Assembly (NCBI GenBank): GCA_023055355.1
Contig: JALJCS010000001.1
Location: forward strand, 91,869,381-91,933,380
DNA from: Agelaius tricolor
Lineage: Eukaryota; Chordata; Aves; Passeriformes; Icteridae
Length of the DNA: 64,000 nt
Direction of reading: 5' to 3'
This document shows positions 11,509 through 24,437 of the stretch, one piece after another (position 1 is the first letter of the stretch; each line of letters starts with the position of its first letter). The translations under genes and the position numbers were made by a program. The notes beneath the pieces are model-generated. The model did not search any database, was not told where the DNA came from, and saw only the letters and a list, made by a program, of their open reading frames with translations.

Positions 11509-14500
11509 GAAGAAATATCAAAGGTCTCCCCATGCATTTCAAAATGTATCTTTTCCTTCTGCTGAAGGAGGCCCTAGTACCCAGTAATGCTGCCATTGTT
11601 GGGACTGTTTTGGGGGAAGCCCCTTTTGCTGTCTGATGGAGTTATTCCTTCAAGGAGCTCACTGATCTCATAGTTTTAAATTATAAAGTTGACCTGGGAC
11701 TCAATGCCATGTCCATATTCAACCCCTCCACATGCCCCCACACTCAAGTTGATGCCATTTCTATAACATGTTTGTATACAGCAGGCACCCCCTGAGGCCC
11801 CTCACCATGCTCACACTGGGGAAGATTCTTTAGACAGACAGAAAAATAATGAACATTTGGATATCAATCCAATTCCTAGAGAACCCCTATTAAATCTCCT
11901 ATTAAATCTCCTTTACATCCATATCATTGGGGTTTTTCTGAGAATAAAAAAAAAAAAATCAGCCTTCAAAATTGGGATTTAACACAACTGCACTGGAGAG
12001 CTTCTAGGTCCTGAAGACTAAAGCCACTGTCTCCTGTAACAATATAAGTATCTCAAGGGCTTCCTTCCTGTGAACTGGTCCTTTCATTCACTGTTGCTTT
12101 TGATCTTAACTATTTGAGGTAGTGTTTGCTGTTAGATGTTTACTGTTGATATTTTGCTTTTATTTTAAAGTATCCAAGAACATTATGACAACTACACTTT
12201 TCCAGGTCAATACAGCTACCAAAACCTAAACCCTTAGATAAAATAGCCCTTTTTGTCAAGAGATCCTGCTGTGGGAGTAGTTTACAAGGGGAGGTGAAAG
12301 CTAAACTTCCCTTTAGCCCCTTGTCGCCTTTAGAACCCATGCAAGATTTCTTCTCTTTCAAAATTTCAACATATGAAATTCAAGTGTGTGGAACAAGACA
12401 ACAGAGGTGGGGGACAGGCAACTGTCAATTGATATTTCAGTCAAGCAGCTACCTGCAGCAAGGGAAGAAAAAGAGCAAAAGACTCCATGAGACACATTAA
12501 TCACTGTCCTTTCATCCCAGAAGACTCTGAGATGCTACAGAGAAGGATGATGAAAGCTTTAGAGCAGATAAATGGATAAGCACCACAAAAGCTGGGTGAT
12601 GGTGAATGCAACAGTTACTAACGCCTCCACACAGTTCTGTTCTGTAATTCAACAGGGCCATGGACGATAAGGCCAGAAAAAGTTGTTTTTTCCACAGGTT
12701 CCATGTTCTTTTGCATAACATCTGACACAGAGCTTCAAATTCAGCCCTGACATAAGTGACTGAAGTGACTGAGTGGGTCAGCAATGTGGTTTCTACAAAT
12801 ACATCGGAAATTTCTTGTTACCACAGGAAAAGGATGGCAAGATTAAACCAAGTGTATGGTGGCACTTGTAGTCTGGGTTAAGAATCTTCACAGTGGGTCC
12901 AAAGACTGGCAAGACTGGCTACAGATTGGTAACCAAGGCCACCACCATTCATTCCTGCTCTAAATCAGCTCCTGCTCATCAAGTTTGGGAAATCAAAGAG
13001 AGTGGCATGGGATACAATGGCCATGTTGTGTCCTGTTGGCCACAGAAAACAAGGTTCCAGGTTCCAGCCTGACCCATCAAGACAGGCAGTTTCAGATAGT
13101 TCCTGAATTCTGGGTAGGTGAAACTGATTTCCAATATTTCCAAAATGCCTTAAATACCAGGTATGTGATCTGCTACAACTGCATCATGTTTATAAGAGCA
13201 TTGCTGCAAAATGCTTTTAGTGCTGTACCATCAAAGAGTTTTAGTTGTTCTCAAGCTCAAAGAATTCGTATTTATGCCCTGAAATAAACAAGAAAATATT
13301 TTAAAAGAAAGGGTATGTTCAATATAAATTTTATCATCTCCTTATGATTATTGCATTGATCCATTCTTCCTTTGCTCCATCAGTATATAATATTGAGTAT
13401 ATTACTTTCCTACAAATGCCTGGAAAAGAGGAGTTAATGCATCATGGAAAATAACCTTGTGTGAAAGACATTTACTTTATGAATCTGGCTTTAAAATTCT
13501 CTCTCTAGTTTTAAAATTACTATCACAGCCAGATTGTGCATCAAAAAGATCCCACTTAGCAGAATATATGATCTCAAAAATGAATATCTGTTAGATTGTT
13601 CATACAGAGTGCTTTGAGAAATAATTTCTCACAGATGGAAAGCTATAAAAATGGTATTCTGCTATCTCGTAGTTTGAACCACAATCTCAGAACATATGAA
13701 ATATCGATATTGAATCAAGCTGTACCTGGTTCCGCTTGAATGAGTTCTTCCAAGTTCTTGACCTCTGTTCTACCATTGTTTCATTTTAAACTGGAGTCCA
13801 ATGGAAAGAAAAACCCCCAAACCTATACAAAACACACACAAAAAAACCCCCACATCTTTTCTCCATGAGCAGAGACAAATCAGGAATCACATACTGTTTT
13901 CTAACGAGCCTATTTGATATTATATACTGCCTTTGAAGAGTGTAGTTATAATAAAGAAATGGCATTAACAGATCACACACATGAACATTTACTTGGTGTG
14001 TTTTCACTGCTCTCCCTACAGAATAGATATGTCTTGACAAAGAGACATGTCATAGAGAACACTGCTGATATTTTTAGGTGATGGAATAATGAAAATAAAC
14101 GTTCATTACTGATGACTTCTTCTGGAGATGATTCTCTATTGACAGAAATATTCTCAGGGAGAAATTCTAACATTATCTGTATACAGAAGTCTGTGTGAAT
14201 AATGAATTTTTCTCTAGGAGTCTTCTCTTTTCATTCAGCAGTTCAGTCCTGGCACAGTTTTCAGAGTGTAGTGTGAGGATGCTTTTGAGCACATTGCCTT
14301 TAAATCACTACTTAGGCCACACCAAAAGTACCAGTATAACCATTTCCTGGAAAGTTTCAGTGCTCTTTCCAGGTGTTCCTAACTTTCTTAATAACAGTAA
14401 TTCACAGTGTCAGGGTCCCATTAGTTACCAGATGGATCATTTAACCCCTCACAGAAGGTATCCAGCATCTGCCCCACTGGTCTGTGTTTCCCGATCAGAG

Positions 14501-17500
14501 TCTGTTGCCTTTTGATCTTGGGCTGCAGTTTGACTGTGACTTCTTGTGAATAACAGCACTAACACTGACACCTAACACCTCAAAGTCCACTCTTAAGCTA
14601 ACAGAGACCCTGGAGAAACAGCTGGAGAAATGGAGCATCAGTGGTCAGACAATTCTGCTCTTTACCACAGTCATGATACCCTGCTCTTTTTTTTTTTCCT
14701 TTGGTGAATACCTTGTATAGAGCAACTTATCCCAGACAGGCTCTTATTTAGTTCAGCTCAGTATAGCATAGCAGACCATTTACAGGTACATTACTTTTAT
14801 TTCCATACCTTTCATTCGAACATATTTATTATCCTTCACCTAATAAATCTTTTATCAAGTTATACATAAAGCTTGGATTGATTTAGAAAAGTGTCTGTGG
14901 CAGGTTTTACAGCTGAAGATCTCCAAAATGCTCTTTTATCACTACTGGGTTTTCCATATAATCCTAATATTAGTTGGTCCTTTTGTGCAGCCCAGGGACT
15001 AGCTGCAGTGTGTCCTCTGACTGCTTCTCCCAGGACAGCCACTCCTTGCCCCGTTCAGGACTCATCAACTTGAACAGTGCTCACAAAACCTGCTGCTAAA
15101 ACTGGTTCTAAAAGCTATTCTTCAGGAAGCATGTGCTTAACAGGTGATGTGCCTGCAGATCCCCACATCAGCAGAAGCAGAGGTGAGATTTTCATGGCCA
15201 TGTGGCTCAGTTTGGGCCGAGGGCCCTTAGGAGCAAAATCTGTCCACCTTTCTATGCAGGAGGCGGTCATGAGAGCAGGCAGGAGGCTCCAGACCACATG
15301 GTATGGACTAGCCCACCCCCTACTGAAAGCAAGCCAAGGGACTAAATTCAGTGTCTAAAATCAGACAGATTTGTAATTTCAAGGAAAAGATTTGAGGTGC
15401 CATTCAGTTGTGGGATGGGTCTCAGCCCAAAGGTCAGCTGGAAGTTGTACACTACTCTGAAAGGGCCTGGAAATTGCAACTGAAACAGACAGCCTCCTCC
15501 TGCCAGAATCCTTGTATTTGTAGTGATGAGCGTATTCCCTGAAAAAATTAGAAAGGGGGCTGTGGGCTAAAAAGACTAGTGCTGGATGAGAGGTACAGCT
15601 GAGGTACATCATGCAAGGTGTGAAGTCAAACTTCCCTGGTGCTCAGAGGTGTTGAGCCCTCAAACAGTGTTCTGTAAGATGCACTCAGACAGCTTTGCAC
15701 TGCAGAGGAGAGGTAGTATTTTTTAAAAAGCTTATTGAAAGGGAATTTGGCTCTCACAGGAGGTCAGCAGGATTGAGCTACTTTAGATCTACATTAGCAT
15801 ATTTCCTCTGTGTCCAGCCAGACATCACTGATGCATCACAGCTTTGAACTTTAAAGGAAGCTGAATGACTTCTGCTACAACTTGCCCGGGGACTTCAAGG
15901 AGCCCCAACATCCAATTCTGGGTCTGCCAAGGGAACTGAGGACATGCCCTGGGAGCCCAGAGAGGCTTTTGGCTCCCAGAAGAGGATGTGAAATCCAGCC
16001 TCACCAGGCTGTCTGGAAACAGAGCTGTCTGGAAAAGCGTTAAGGAAGGGCCTTAAAACCTGCCCACTGCAGCAGGTTTAGATTAAAACAGGTATGTTGC
16101 AAGCAAACCTAAACCCACTCAAATGGCAGGAGACCCAGCTCCTGCTCAGCTTTCAGGGATTAAGTGCCTCGCACTGACCAACTTCACACTAGCAGCCAGC
16201 CCCCATCTTAACTCTAGATCCCACCTCTAGGACTCCTTTTTTCAGCAGGTGGTAGGCATTTGCTCTGCATGCAAAATCTGTGTTGAACCTGCTAACTGAT
16301 GGCTGATACAGAGCTGTAGGTAGTCCTTTTTTTATGTTATTGCACGTAGGCATGGGAGCATCAGTGTGCCCAGCTGACCTTGTGGGGCAGCCCTTGCACA
16401 GCACCTTTTTCCACTCATGTGTTAAAAATTGTCCTGTGTACACACTTCCACACACGCTTGTGAACACTTCGCTTTTGTTCTTTCTTGTTTTGTTTCCCTT
16501 AATGTAAAAGAAATTACTCCAACTGAAAACATATTGTTGCTCTTTGAGTGTGGAAAAACATAACATAGCAACTTGTCTTGCTTTCTAATAGTTTCACGAT
16601 GTGCTTTTAAACAATGTCAAACTTGTTCAAGGCTTGTGACATTTGAAGTTGGCAAGTAAATCAACATTTGGGTTTTTTCCCAAAAGCAAAACTTTTTAGA
16701 AATAAAATGGTTGCATTTATTTCAAAAGAAAATATTCGTCCCTGTTTTTTCTGGTTTGGGGTTTTTTTAGACACAAAGTGCTGTGTATGCAGGATTATTT
16801 TTATTTTGTATGTATGTTGCAGTGCTCAACATTTTAATTGCCACTTCCTCAATAAAACTATTGGAAATCTTCCATCTTGCCATTAGCACTTACAAAATAA
16901 CTGTTAACAATATGTTATCCAGACACAGAAACTTTATAATTAACATTGGACTAGTCTTCAAAGTCTAGTGACTAAAATATATCCTATAAAATTACTGGAC
17001 TTCATTCAATGCTATTCTGCTGGTTTAATGTTCAATAAATGTGTTGAGGGGAGATATTTGGCAGCATGAATTGGTCTCTCTGGCAGAGAGAGTGACTACA
17101 ATGGGGTTTGCTCTCTGCTCTATGGCAAGAGCACCAAGGCTCTACTGGGCTGCCGAGCAAACACTGAAAGGTTGCTGCTGGTGTGAAATAACATCGCTCC
17201 CAGACACACTGCTGTGCAATCCTTCACTGCAACGCTCCTCCCTTGTCAACTGACAAGGAATTGGACAGTTTTCACATGAGCAATAAAACACAACAGGCAG
17301 TGTATTTCTGGAGCATTATAGCACAACTGGGGTAGTGTCAGAAGGCTGAAGGCCAAGCGTCTCAACTACAGGAGAAATACAAGATTGGCTCTGAAGCGTC
17401 TTAATGCTATCCTTAAATGGAATTTCTACAGTACATTAAATAAGGACAAATACTTAGTCCTGTGCCTTTAACACAGACATGGACATGACATCATTGGCAG

Positions 17501-18984
17501 CTAATTAAGACTTATTCCAGCCAGGATTGTGCTGCAGCCATAGCAGGCCATTGCATTGGTAAAGAGTTTGGAGGACAGGATGAAAAGGATTGGAACAAAC
17601 TTTTATTTAGATTAAACTGTGAAAAAGGCATGATAATGGATTAAAACCCACATAATTTTGCAGGATCAAGGTAATTTAAAGCAGTGTCTCTGCATAATCT
17701 GATCGTATGAAGCTCTTTGCCCATGGGAAATATCTGAAAAAACTCTCTGCCTAGTTTCTGAGATAAACAAGACTAATGGACCAACAGACATGTGGATAGA
17801 GTTCTGGGAATTATTTTTTCTAGGATAGAGCTCTTAATCCAGCCAAGAGTATCATTGTGTTTAGCACTCTAGCTGCTCATGGAGTGAAGCTGTCACTGTC
17901 CCAGTACACTTTCAGTTCTTCCTAGGTATGAAATACTTCACATGCAAGGTGATATCTGTGCCAGGGGGTGCTGAAGGCAAGAGTCAGGCTGTATAGGGTT
18001 CCCACCTAGCAAGAAAAGTTGAGAAGTCAGAAGCAAAATTCTTGGTCTTAGAGCCATTGGACTCCATAGGACCCTGAAGAAAGGAGGGGTATGAATGAGG
18101 CATGCACAGCTCTCCCACCCCTGCAGTTTTTGCCCTGGGTGGACCCAAATATATAAAGAAAAAATGCATAAATATGCACTATAAATATTAATACAGTTTT
18201 TCTCTATCCAAAAGGCAAAATTTACTGTTTTTCCAGATTACTTTACTAACCTTTTACAGATTATTTTAGCAGGCAATACGTAAAAATATGACTGAAACAT
18301 CTGGGCAGACTTCCCTTCAGAAAATAAGCTTTAGTAGGAGCTGTTTTCTTACACTCTCCCTGTTCTCTGCTCACAGGTCAACTAGTGAGGCCACAGGTCG
18401 GAGTAAGGGCTTCAGTGGAAGAACAGCACCAGGGAAGGGCTTTCATCTTTCATGCTTGTTGCACATATGAAAATTTCCTTTCTGTCAGCAATTTGGACAC
18501 CCAGTCAGACCAGTTATTTTCAAATTGTTTGTCATTGTCTGTGCAGGTTTGGTCTCTTTGCAAAGCATAATTTTTCAGCTCTGTCACAAGCAAGAACAGA
18601 CATCTGAGCAAGTGGTTGGATTGCTGAGAGAAATTGTTTGGCCTCAGAAATACCCACTAGGACACAGTGCAAGCTCCTGTCATCTGGATATTTCTCTGCA
18701 CTGAATCAGTGGGCTCCTTCTGTTCAATAATCTACTTATACTATAATCTAATAATACACTTGTGAAATTAGGTTACTGATCATTGTGAGGGTGAATGAAT
18801 TGTGCTAGTATAACACCACTAACAGTCAGGTTTGAGATGAAAAACATGGAAGTTTTTAAAAGGGAAAAAATCCTTTGTTTAATCACTGTCAAGCACTCAA
18901 ACTAAAGAGAGAAAACTTATTTTGGAGGATATATATTTTGTGCAATTTTTTTTGCCATCATCATACACTTATCACTCATAAGGT

Positions 18985-19470
18985 CAGAGAAAAGGCACCT
19001 ATAAGGGACACTAAGATGTTATCTAGCTGATCCACCTCCAACATGGTAGGGCATATAACTACATGTACATAATTCCTACCATTTTGCTTTTCTAACCTGT
19101 TCTTTCATCCCTTTGATAATTTGGTTTCACAGTTTCCCTAGACAATCTATTTCAATGGTTGGTTGTTTATTATAATAGAAACAATATTCTTATTCTACTG
19201 CTACCTAAGAGAATTATTCCTTGTTTAAATTGCCTCCTTTTTTTGTACAAAGGGCAAAGGAAATTTTTTTTCATTCTTCTTGCTGCTACCCTCATGTATC
19301 TGAAGGCTATCTTCACAATTCCTTTTGATTCTTCTGCTGATTAAACAATCAAAATTCCTTCAGCTGTTATTTGTAAGATGTGATTTTAGACCTTTACCCA
19401 CTCTTGATGTCCTCCTCTGGCGCCCACCATGTCTTTTTGGAATGCAACGCCCAGGGTTTACACACACTGA
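18985..19470 (-). mobile_element. Ancient, highly diverged CR1 LINE relic
   Basis: The plus strand reads as the reverse complement of the 3' part of an old CR1. In order it shows the segments usual in such copies: a CATCTAG-TCC-ACCTCC-like stretch near 19020, AACCTGTTC near 19095, CAATCTATTTCAATGG near 19143, ATGTATCTGAAGGCTATC near 19294, a TTCTGCTGATTAAACAATC stretch near 19332, and TAGACCTTTA followed by TCCTCTGGCGCCCA near 19387-19425. Every segment is diverged and interrupted, so the insertion is far older than the copy near 2.6-3.2 kb. Identification is from remembered family consensus and edges are approximate. Confidence 0.68.
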
Positions 19471-22400
19471 ATAAAAGGAATATGACTTATGTCTTACGTG
19501 ATATCCCTGTCAGCTGGCTTCTTCTAACATCTGGGATTAGGAGGCAGAGAGAAGAGATGTGAATCATTCACACTGTGACCAGGGTAGGTATTGTAAGACA
19601 AAACATTTCTGTGATCTTTATCCAATAAAACCATTTTCATCTTGAACTCCATTTATTTTCCTGAACATTTGCCTGAATACACACAGAAGGTGTATGCAAC
19701 TGAGGACACAAAGGCAGCTGTAACAAATTCAGACAGATATCCCTAAAATAAGTGTAAATGTCATCTCATCCTGAGTTAATATAGGTACCCTTCTTTAGGA
19801 TGATGCAAGATTATAAATTATTCTGTAAGTTTGAGAAGAAAAAATTGCCTATATTTATCAAACTGGTAGTAGATGTACATCATGTTGTAGTTTTAATGTT
19901 TTAAGAAAAATGAGGCAATGCTTATAAAAAATACATGGTCTTCTTATGCTATAAACAAGAAGGGAAAATACACCAAAAGAACCCAACAATGAGCTATCAT
20001 TCACAAGCTGTCCTCAAAACAGGCCTCTGTCTTGGACCTGACAATGGGATTTTGACCTGAAAGCTCGTCTCTTTTTTTCCAATTATATTAGTCAGCCTAA
20101 TAAAAGAGATGGCATCTCTCCATAGATCTTGTTTCTCTAGTGGTTATCACTGTGATATTTGCCACCACAGGCCCCTAGGAATTTATGGATCACTGTCTCC
20201 CTCCCTCTCAAAAAGACAGAAAGGAAAAGGTCAGATGAAACCCTATCCCGCTGCAGGTCCATACTCCTGTGCAAAACATCAGTGTCAGGGGTTCCTGTGT
20301 CAGCCTCAGGTGAGCTGATGGGTTGATATGACAGGGTGCAGGGCCATGAAGAAATGTGACCTCGTGTCCCAAAGCCATGAGACCACCAGATCTGTGCTGC
20401 ACTGGCGCAGTGACACCAGGCTGGGTTTGGAGGCTCTCCTAGTGCTCCCTCTGCTCTAGTGCAGCTCCCAGACTTCAGCTCCTTGGTTGCATGGTGGCTT
20501 TGGAAAATACAATCTCCATTCACAAGCAGGAGAAAATCACCAAGTGATTTGTTACAAATTATTTGCCATGCTCTAAGAATAACCAACTTATTTCATTTAA
20601 AAAGAGGGCACAGAGGTTCCCTGCAAGCACGTGAGCACTTTTCCCCAAGGAAAATTTCATAATGGTTAATATAAGCAGAACTACAGTAGTGCATATGGTT
20701 AACAGCTGCTTTAACATGATATGGCATGACAAATGTCTGGAAATCATTAGCCTAACTTTTCTTTAGTATTTGGGTAATTAACCAACAGAGAGAGCTATTT
20801 CAGCTTATCAGATAATACTTTTTTTATTTTTCCATTTTATTTACAGTACATATAGTGCTGTTTCTCAAAATAATACATGAAATGATTGCTGAGTGAATGA
20901 AAAAAATCATAAGTCTCAACAGATATTTGACATATATTTAGATCTTTCCAAAACATTGAAGCATTCATGGGTTCCAAAGAAGACTTTCCTTTAAGGAAAT
21001 TAAAACGCTATTACTGTTAAGGTTGCATAGAGACTAGCAAAAGCCTGGAATGTAAATATTTACATGTATATATATATAAATTTTGTTAAATATATTAAAC
21101 TGTAAAGCAGAGTTCTCAGGGACTTTCATAATGTAAATCACCTTTTGGTGCAAAGATTCTGTAGTGTGTTTTTATTGCTCTTGACAACTGCCACCTTCCC
21201 TCTTTTTTTTCTATCCATAATAATTTTGTTAGCAGTACAGTTATTCTTCAGCTTAAACAGTGATATCAGAAAAATGTTAGCTCTTGTAGTATTAGGCAGA
21301 GCCAAAACTGAAGAGGAACTGAGAACAGCACACACAGGGACGGCAAAATAATCTTATGTTGATCTACAGAAATCAAGAAGTCATTGTTGTCTTGTATGAA
21401 GACATATATAAATGTGTGCAGCATAAAGGAAGTATAGGAAGTTTGAAAAATATAATAGTTTAACAAGCCAGCAACTCTATAATTCAATAAGGTTGCTGGT
21501 TTAATAATCAAAATTTTGTTTATTAAAAAAAAATTGAAGTTTTGTTGCATATTAAAACTTTATTCATTCTGCAAAACAGTCACAATATAAGAATAATATC
21601 ACTTCCAAAAGCTTCTTTAGGAAGTAAATATGGTCAAAGGAAAATCCAAAACTGTAAGATGTACATAAGTGGCAGAAATAAACACTCAAAATCCCGAGAG
21701 ATAAATTCTTTTCAACTTCATGAGTCCAAGTAGTAAGGAGGTAAGGACATAAAACTTTCCTTTCTGCTTCCCAGGGTGTTTCGTTTGGGCATTTGTACAC
21801 TTGTCCCTCCTTGAGGACAGCTCAGAATTCATATTTAATACCCACAGAAGGCACCCTCTTGCAGGTGCATCCAGGTTCTTTTAAAGAGGGGAAGTGAAAT
21901 GCTCTTAATAGTTTTGAAGTGACAGGAAAAAAGTGACAAGGGGTTACTCATCTGCCTAAGAATAAACCAGAAATTAGTTTGACCTGACAGCTTGTATTTT
22001 GGATGCCACTAAATGCAGCCTTCTCAAGCTGCTGTGCACAGCATAGCTTATTTTCCCCTTAAGGTCCTCACATGTACCAAAATACACTTTTTTTTTCCAG
22101 CACACATCTGAAAGCAGAGTGGTAAACACTAATGCTGTGATGGATTTTGGAGCACAGCTATGTTCTTGCTTGATAAAGATTCCATTTCAACAGTAGCTGT
22201 TTCATAAGAAATATCTGTAATGCACTGCTGTCTGAATCTGATCACGTTTCTGCAAATACAAAACTTTCTAGAAGCCAGACACAAAAGACTTATTAAGCAT
22301 CAGTAGCTTTTCCAGAGACTCACCACTGCTACTAATTAAGTCCATGTTAATGAGGACAGCATGCTTTCTAAATCCAAATCTAGTAATTTGGACAGAACTC

Positions 22401-24302
22401 AGCAATAAACCCACCATCCTGATAGGGTTGGACAAACTTCTAAAATGCCTGTTTATGGTCATCATTGGATAATATAATGAATAAAGCTACCTGGTGGTAT
22501 TTCCACATCTGCCAGAGTCTCGTGTGTTGTGTGATGCATTGTGAGCAATGAGTGCAGTGTCTGTGAAGTGACAGTGGAGATGGATCCGACCACGCCTTGT
22601 CGGTGAAAGTTGCTGAAGCACAGAGCAAGAGCTCGTGTAGCACGGGCAGCTAAGCTTTGGGAATAGATGCAGGGCTGAATCTGTTCCTAGTTTTGGTTCC
22701 ATGGGAGACAAATAACTGAAAAACTCACATTTCCTCATAAATGTCCTGAGTTGAGCTATTTCTCCAAAATCTTCATATGGCAGAGAATGATTTTGGGCTG
22801 ATAGTCTTGCACAATGTTTAATACTTGACCTATAACATTCAGGAGAGTATTTAATTACATTTTGTCTTCTCCAAGCTTGACCCAAGCTTCTGTTAAGTCA
22901 TCCTGTGACTGAGAAGAACCTTTTGAGGTACAACTGTGGAAGTCCTACCATCTTCCAGCTGAGTGTTCCCCTCCTTGCAGAGATCATGGGAATACTTTTG
23001 GAGCACCTACCACGCACTGCCATGCGCAAGCACATTTTGATGACAGCATCTGAGTCAGATTCCCAGCCTTTCTGGGGAGTTTCTAGGAGTAACATGTGCA
23101 CTTTCAGATTGCTCCCATCTTGGTGCAAATGAGGCATACAGCCATTCACATACAACAGGCCATTGCAGTAAACAAGCACACTGGGGTCTTGTGACCATGG
23201 ATAAAAAGCAATTCTTACTGGGGGAAAAGGGTTTTTACCTCACTTGCCCTTTTTCACTCTCTTAGGACAATAGCTTGAGTAAATCTGCACAACAATAGAA
23301 TCAGATTTCTAATCACAAACTAATGTTTCCATTCACAGCACATTATTGGCCTCTGACCAAGTTCCATGTGGGTCCAATACTGCAATATTCATTCAAATAA
23401 GAAGAGATTTATCAAAGTGAGGATCAGGACTTTTGTCTCTAAAATCAGCTGGTTCCTGTTAGAAGATTCATTCAATCATGATGACGTTTGTAATATCTCC
23501 ACCAAAATCAGTTAAACTCATTCCTTTTGCTTTGCAAGATTTGTCTCGTAGTACATTATCAAAGTCTTTTTGTTACTCAGACCAGTGACTGTAAAGAATT
23601 ATCAGGAAAGAAATCTGAAACTGCTCAGAAATACTGATTTCATGAGGTGGGTGGGATGACTGTACAGAAATCCCTTCCAAATGAATAGCATTTGAATCCT
23701 GAAACAAACGTAATGTGATAAAATTGTCTTCAATATCACAATGATTTTAATGAGTCTTAGAACATTTCAGTCACAACAATAAAACACAGGATTATAAACA
23801 ACAATAATAGTAACAGACAAATCTGAAGAATAAGTGTTGCATCTATCAGGTAATAACAATGGTAAGAAAATGAGAAATTAAATCAAATCAGAAAATGAAC
23901 TTTCAATTGAAAGCTTGCTATCCAGGCATTTTATAACTTAAAGTATGTCTAAGCTAAAATTAATAAGAAAATGTTAAATATACGACCATAATATTAATAT
24001 TCCAATTTTTTTCCAGTTTCATAACTTCCATCTTTGTTTTTCAGTATTTAGGGCAAGATTCCTGGGAATGATTTTCATAGTTAGCTTCCCATTTATAGTG
24101 TCTCTTCTGTTATTTGTTCCTAGGAGATAAGAAATGACAGTAAAGGAAAAATAATGGGTCAGTCAAAGGAAATTATAGAGAAATTATCTAGCTTTATTGT
24201 CATTTTCTATGACATTATAGGTAGTCTTCTTTTGTTAAAAATGAGAAATGATACATTATAGTTTCTAGGTATTTTTAAATGCTGAATCTACCTGTCCACC
24301 AG

Positions 24303-24437
24303 ACCTATAGTTCCCAGACTATTTGTGAATCCAGCATTGGACTGTAGCTCGTGCTATTCATGAGTCCAACTGGCTCTTTTGCAAGTGACCCAACCTGTAG
24401 TTTATAAACCATTTGTGCATCCAGTGTTGGACCTGTA
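24303..24437 (+). repeat. Imperfect direct duplication, period about 90 bp
   Basis: A segment of about 45 bp at 24303-24347 recurs in diverged form at 24393-24437. Shared landmarks are ACCT(A/G)TAGTT, then CCA..ATTTGTG(A/C)ATCCAG, then TTGGAC followed by TGTAG. Between them, ATGAGTCCAACTGG is a possible third, partial copy. The origin is not clear. Confidence 0.7.

Larger units (their letters stand above)
7524..18984. other. Long upstream non-coding stretch, no gene seen
   Basis: About 11.5 kb of AT-rich sequence without a supportable exon. Frames up to about 125 codons occur, but on both strands, overlapping, and without recognisable domains. Structures seen inside are a short perfect hairpin at 11481-11508, a small direct duplication near 11886-11911 (CCTATTAAATCT twice), and an uncertain conserved-looking block near 10950-11110. 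Confidence 0.55.

Noticed and set aside
15616..15623. AGGTGTGA, a consensus T-box half-site far upstream, considered as TBX18 autoregulation
   Set aside because: An 8-bp match is expected about once per window by chance, and nothing around it supports function.
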